Assembly: GCA_021775515.1 (NCBI GenBank)
Contig: JAJFHR010000081.1
Span: 1 to 8,082 of the forward strand
From: Hyphomicrobiales bacterium
Lineage (GTDB): Bacteria > Pseudomonadota > Alphaproteobacteria > Rhizobiales > JAJFHR01
Length of the DNA stretch: 8,082 bases
Reading direction: 5' to 3'
Part shown: piece by piece, positions 5,901 to 8,082 of the stretch
How the letters are laid out: each line of letters begins with the position of its first letter
How positions within the stretch are numbered: the stretch's first letter is position 1
Notes under the pieces: generated by a model
The model's database searches: none
Seen by the model: the letters and a program-made list of their open reading frames with translations, nothing else
Told to the model about the DNA's origin: nothing
Position numbers and translations under genes: made by a program

Positions 5901-6602
5901 ATGCTTTCGGCCATGATCACAGTAGTAATCCCCACATTAAATGCGGGCGCGTCTTTGACGGCAACCTTTGCAGCTCTCGTTCCCGCAGCCGTTGACGGGT
6001 TGATTAGCCGGGTTATTGTCGTCGATGGCGGATCGAGCGATCAGACGATTAAAATTGCCGAAGATGCAGGCGCGGAAATTATCCAGGCGGAAAAGGGAAG
6101 GGGCAACCAGCTGCGTGCCGGAGGCGGGTTGGTTCAATCCCCATGGGCCTTATTCCTCCATGCCGATACTATATTGAGACCGGGGTGGGAAGATGAGGTC
6201 AGGAAATTCACGGCCGCTATTGAGGAGGAAAACTCACCCAAAAGGGCTGCTGTCTTTAAATTTGCCGTCGACGAACAGGGCTTTAAAGCAAGGCTGATGG
6301 AAAAAATCGTGGCGTTGAGATGCAAACTTCTGGCCCTACCTTATGGTGATCAGGGATTATTGATTTCCATGAAATTTTATCATCAGTTAGGTGGCTATAA
6401 TCCTATGCCATTGATGGAGGACGTCGATATAATCAACCGAATTGGCCGGCGAAATCTTGCCCGGCTCAAATCACCGGCTGTCACCAGCTTTACGCGGTAT
6501 CGTGATAACGGATTCTTCCGGCGCGTATTTCGCAATCTGACGTGCCTGACATTGTATTTTATAGGCGTGCCGCTCGACAAAATCCTGCAGCGCTACGGAT
6601 GA
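5901..6602 (+). CDS. TIGR04283-family glycosyltransferase (GT2 fold)
   Basis: This is a 233-residue GT-A fold glycosyltransferase of the family named rSAM/selenodomain-associated transferase 2. The N-terminus is ITVVIPTLNAG, followed by VIVVDGGSSDQT (DGGSSD at 42-47), RGNQLRAGG, and LFLHADT (84-90), whose HAD is the metal- and nucleotide-sugar-binding equivalent of DXD. GDQGLL (149-154) and LMEDVDIINRI (181-191) complete the pattern. A moderately hydrophobic segment near the C-terminus (about 213-223) may touch the membrane. The start is uncertain: ATG at 5901 is used, ATG at 5913 fits homologues equally well, and neither has a good ribosome binding site. The stop overlaps the next gene by an ATGA, so the two are translationally coupled. 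The sugar donor and acceptor are unknown. The divergent upstream region contains a LexA-type box. Confidence 0.9.
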   Translation: MLSAMITVVIPTLNAGASLTATFAALVPAAVDGLISRVIVVDGGSSDQTIKIAEDAGAEIIQAEKGRGNQLRAGGGLVQSPWALFLHADTILRPGWEDEVRKFTAAIEEENSPKRAAVFKFAVDEQGFKARLMEKIVALRCKLLALPYGDQGLLISMKFYHQLGGYNPMPLMEDVDIINRIGRRNLARLKSPAVTSFTRYRDNGFFRRVFRNLTCLTLYFIGVPLDKILQRYG

Positions 6603-7225
6603 TGAGATCCTGCTCCGAAAACCGCTTTGTTGTGATGATGGTAAAACGCCCCAAATGTGGAGCGGTAAAAAGCCGTCTTGCTGCCGACCTTGGCACAGTT
6701 GCGGCAACTTCTGCATACAGAACAATGATGTATCACAGCATTCGAAAATTATCCTGCGACACCAGATGGACATTTGTTTTGTCCATCACCCCCGATAATG
6801 CCCTGTATGACCCGGTGTGGCCGGATAAAATCCCAACTATCCCTCAGGGAAACGGCGGTCTTGGAACCAAAATGCATCGCATCATGACAGTGATGCCTCC
6901 GGGCAAGGTCGTCATTATCGGCAGCGACGTAGCTGGTATTAAACCCGATCACCTTGCGGCAGCCTTTAAGAAACTGGGCTCAGCGGATGCCGTATTTGCA
7001 CCGGCCGATGACGGTGGCTATTCATTAGTGGGGCTAAAACGGGTTCCGCGCATCGTAAATGCGTTTGAAAATGTTCGCTGGTCGAGCCCAAACACGCTCA
7101 ATGATACACTGCGCAATTTAGACCACCTAAAGATTGCCTATATAGAAGAGTTACCCGATATTGATACCGGTAATGAGTGGGAGGGCTGGAATAACAGCGG
7201 CAAGGCGGGCCGTCTATGTTTTTGA
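6599..7225 (+). CDS. TIGR04282/DUF2064-family nucleotidyl- or glycosyltransferase-like protein
   Basis: This is a 208-residue GT-A-like protein of the DUF2064 family, named rSAM/selenodomain-associated transferase 1, partner of the preceding gene in many genomes. Visible family segments are VKRPKCGAVKSRLA (15-28, the phosphate-binding start), GNGGLGTKMHR (84-94), VIIGSDVAGIKPDHL (105-119), FAPADDGGYSLVGL (133-146) and DIDTGNEW (187-194). The start ATG at 6599 overlaps the upstream TGA (ATGA); an adjacent ATG at 6602 is possible. Related sequences are sometimes linked to arsenosugar synthesis, but the radical SAM enzyme of that pathway (ArsS) is not visible here, so no such role is assigned. 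The gene ends tail to tail with moaB, overlapping it by 12 bp. Confidence 0.9.
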   Translation: MMRSCSENRFVVMMVKRPKCGAVKSRLAADLGTVAATSAYRTMMYHSIRKLSCDTRWTFVLSITPDNALYDPVWPDKIPTIPQGNGGLGTKMHRIMTVMPPGKVVIIGSDVAGIKPDHLAAAFKKLGSADAVFAPADDGGYSLVGLKRVPRIVNAFENVRWSSPNTLNDTLRNLDHLKIAYIEELPDIDTGNEWEGWNNSGKAGRLCF

Positions 7226-7762
7226 GCGCTGCAGATGCTCATCAAGCCGGGGCATGATTTCAACAAAATTACACGGCCCTGCACGATAGTCCAACTGGTG
7301 CTGCAAAATTCCATCCCAGCCGTCTTTGCATGCCCCCGGTGAGCCTGGCAAGGCAAAAAGATAGGTTCCTCCGGCAACACCCGCTGTAGTGCGCGACTGG
7401 ATTGTTGAAATGCCGATTTTCTGGAAACTTAGATAATGGAAAATTGTCGACCAGCCATCAATTTCTTTTTCATAAAGACCTTGAAATGCTTCTGGTGTGA
7501 CGTCCCGGCCGGTGAGACCGGTGCCGCCGGTGGAAATGACAACATCGACACCGTCATCATCGATCCACTTTTTCACCGCAGCCCGGATTTTTGGCACATC
7601 ATCGGTTACTACGGCACGGTCAGCCAGGATATGTCCGGCAGATTTCACTCGATCAACCAGTATTTGCCCAGATTTGTCATCTTCCAGAGACCTGGTATCG
7701 GAAACCGTAAGAATTGCGATCTTCACCGGGACAAAGTCGCGGCTTTTATTTGTTGTGGTCAT
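7214..7762 (-). CDS. moaB: Molybdenum cofactor biosynthesis protein MoaB/MogA family
   Basis: This is a 182-residue cytoplasmic protein of the MoaB/MogA family, which binds molybdopterin and in characterised members adenylates it before molybdenum insertion. Visible are VKIAILTVSDTR (13-24), DVVISTGGTGLTGRDVTPEAF (73-93) with the molybdopterin-binding GGTG loop, and FALPGSPGACKDGWDGIL (136-153). The sequence reads more like MoaB than MogA, but the two are close. The ATG at 7762 is chosen because homologues begin a few residues before the first strand; in-frame ATGs at 7777 and 7783 and a TTG at 7786 would overlap the upstream udg stop. With 7762 the gap to udg is seven bases, so the two are cotranscribed. 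No other molybdenum cofactor gene is in the window. The 3' end overlaps the convergent DUF2064 gene. Confidence 0.92.
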   Translation of the reverse strand: MTTTNKSRDFVPVKIAILTVSDTRSLEDDKSGQILVDRVKSAGHILADRAVVTDDVPKIRAAVKKWIDDDGVDVVISTGGTGLTGRDVTPEAFQGLYEKEIDGWSTIFHYLSFQKIGISTIQSRTTAGVAGGTYLFALPGSPGACKDGWDGILQHQLDYRAGPCNFVEIMPRLDEHLQRSKT

Positions 7763-7769
7763 CAAAACA

Positions 7770-8082
7770 TCATCCATCAGCATCAAGGGTTTGTTTTATC
7801 GACAAAAAATCATGCCATGCCAAGCGTTTTTGTGCCGGCTGACGCAATAGGTAGGCTGGATGCAGGCTCGGCAAGGCAACATAGTCCTTGGCGGCTGCAT
7901 GAAATGTGGTCCATTTTCCCCGCAGCCGCATAATTCCCACTGTTGTCGACAACATTTCCTTAGCTGCCACTCCGCCGAGAAAAACGATTATCTTGGGATC
8001 AACCAGTTCAATCTGGCGATCTATAAATGGCCGGCACACAGCCGTTTCATGAGGTGTTGGCGTGCGGTTTCCAGGCGGCCGC
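7770..8082 (-). CDS. Family 4 (Fe-S) uracil-DNA glycosylase, C-terminal fragment (cut by the right edge)
   Basis: These are the last 103 codons of a thermostable-type (family 4) uracil-DNA glycosylase, which removes uracil from DNA. The frame stays open to the right edge. It begins with RPPGNRTPTPHE, the segment that follows an Fe-S cysteine in this family. Next is AVCRPFIDRQIEL with a cysteine (visible residue 16) that should be another cluster ligand, then PKIIVFLGGVAAKEML, and SLHPAYLLRQPAQKR, the motif 2 loop that grips DNA. The GTG at 8039 is internal and not the start, because the conserved RPPGN segment lies upstream in the same frame. The catalytic N-terminal motif lies outside the window. 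moaB follows seven bases downstream. Confidence 0.92.
   Translation of the reverse strand, partial: RPPGNRTPTPHETAVCRPFIDRQIELVDPKIIVFLGGVAAKEMLSTTVGIMRLRGKWTTFHAAAKDYVALPSLHPAYLLRQPAQKRLAWHDFLSIKQTLDADG

Noticed and set aside
7770..8039. Complete small gene starting at the GTG at 8039
   Set aside because: The conserved RPPGNRTPTP segment lies upstream in the same frame, so this is an internal codon of a gene cut by the edge.
8075..8082. GCGGCCGC (NotI site) exactly at the right edge, suggesting a clone or vector junction
   Set aside because: The bases encode the conserved RPP of the uracil-DNA glycosylase motif in frame, so they are native coding sequence; the edge position is probably chance.
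1..8082. Mobile elements, CRISPR arrays, tRNA or rRNA genes
   Set aside because: No transposase or integrase-like protein, regular repeat array or RNA gene fold was seen; the coding genes fill nearly all of the window.

Overview
This window looks like chromosomal core DNA from an alphaproteobacterium, most likely of the Rhizobiales/Hyphomicrobiales type. The main evidence is a CcrM-type GANTC methyltransferase with its C-terminal extension, a DciA (DUF721) - DsbA - SMC gene string, a PA0069-type radical SAM gene beside rnhB, and an alphaproteobacterial LexA box (GTTC-N7-GTTC). Base composition is moderate, roughly half G+C. I see no insertion sequence, phage gene, tRNA, rRNA or CRISPR array. 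The order was assigned from gene content and is an inference.

Layout from left to right. On the minus strand are the first 79 codons of smc (cut by the left edge), then a Tat-exported DsbA-like thiol oxidoreductase, then a DciA/DUF721 protein. These three read leftward and probably form one operon. A 100-bp divergent region with a perfect 8-bp inverted repeat separates them from mutY, which reads rightward. mutY converges on ccrM and overlaps its 3' end by 20 bp. On the minus strand, rnhB, upstream of ccrM, and the PA0069-family radical SAM gene, upstream of rnhB, form a leftward block. A second divergent region of about 125 bp holds the LexA box. To its right, two overlapping glycosyltransferase-family genes (TIGR04283 then TIGR04282/DUF2064) read rightward and converge, with a 12-bp overlap, on a leftward uracil-DNA glycosylase (cut by the right edge) - moaB pair.

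Most genes concern genome maintenance: MutY and UDG (base excision repair), RNase HII (ribonucleotide removal), CcrM (cell-cycle methylation), DciA (helicase loading) and SMC (chromosome organisation). The radical SAM protein is a distant relative of spore photoproduct lyase. It appears to join this theme through a LexA box over its likely promoter and a C-terminal QLNLF that matches the beta sliding clamp-binding consensus. That combination is the most interesting signal here. GANTC, the expected CcrM target, is scarce: I count ten sites by eye, about a third of random expectation. Two lie 32 bp apart at the dciA/mutY divergent starts and one lies just upstream of the rnhB-ccrM pair.
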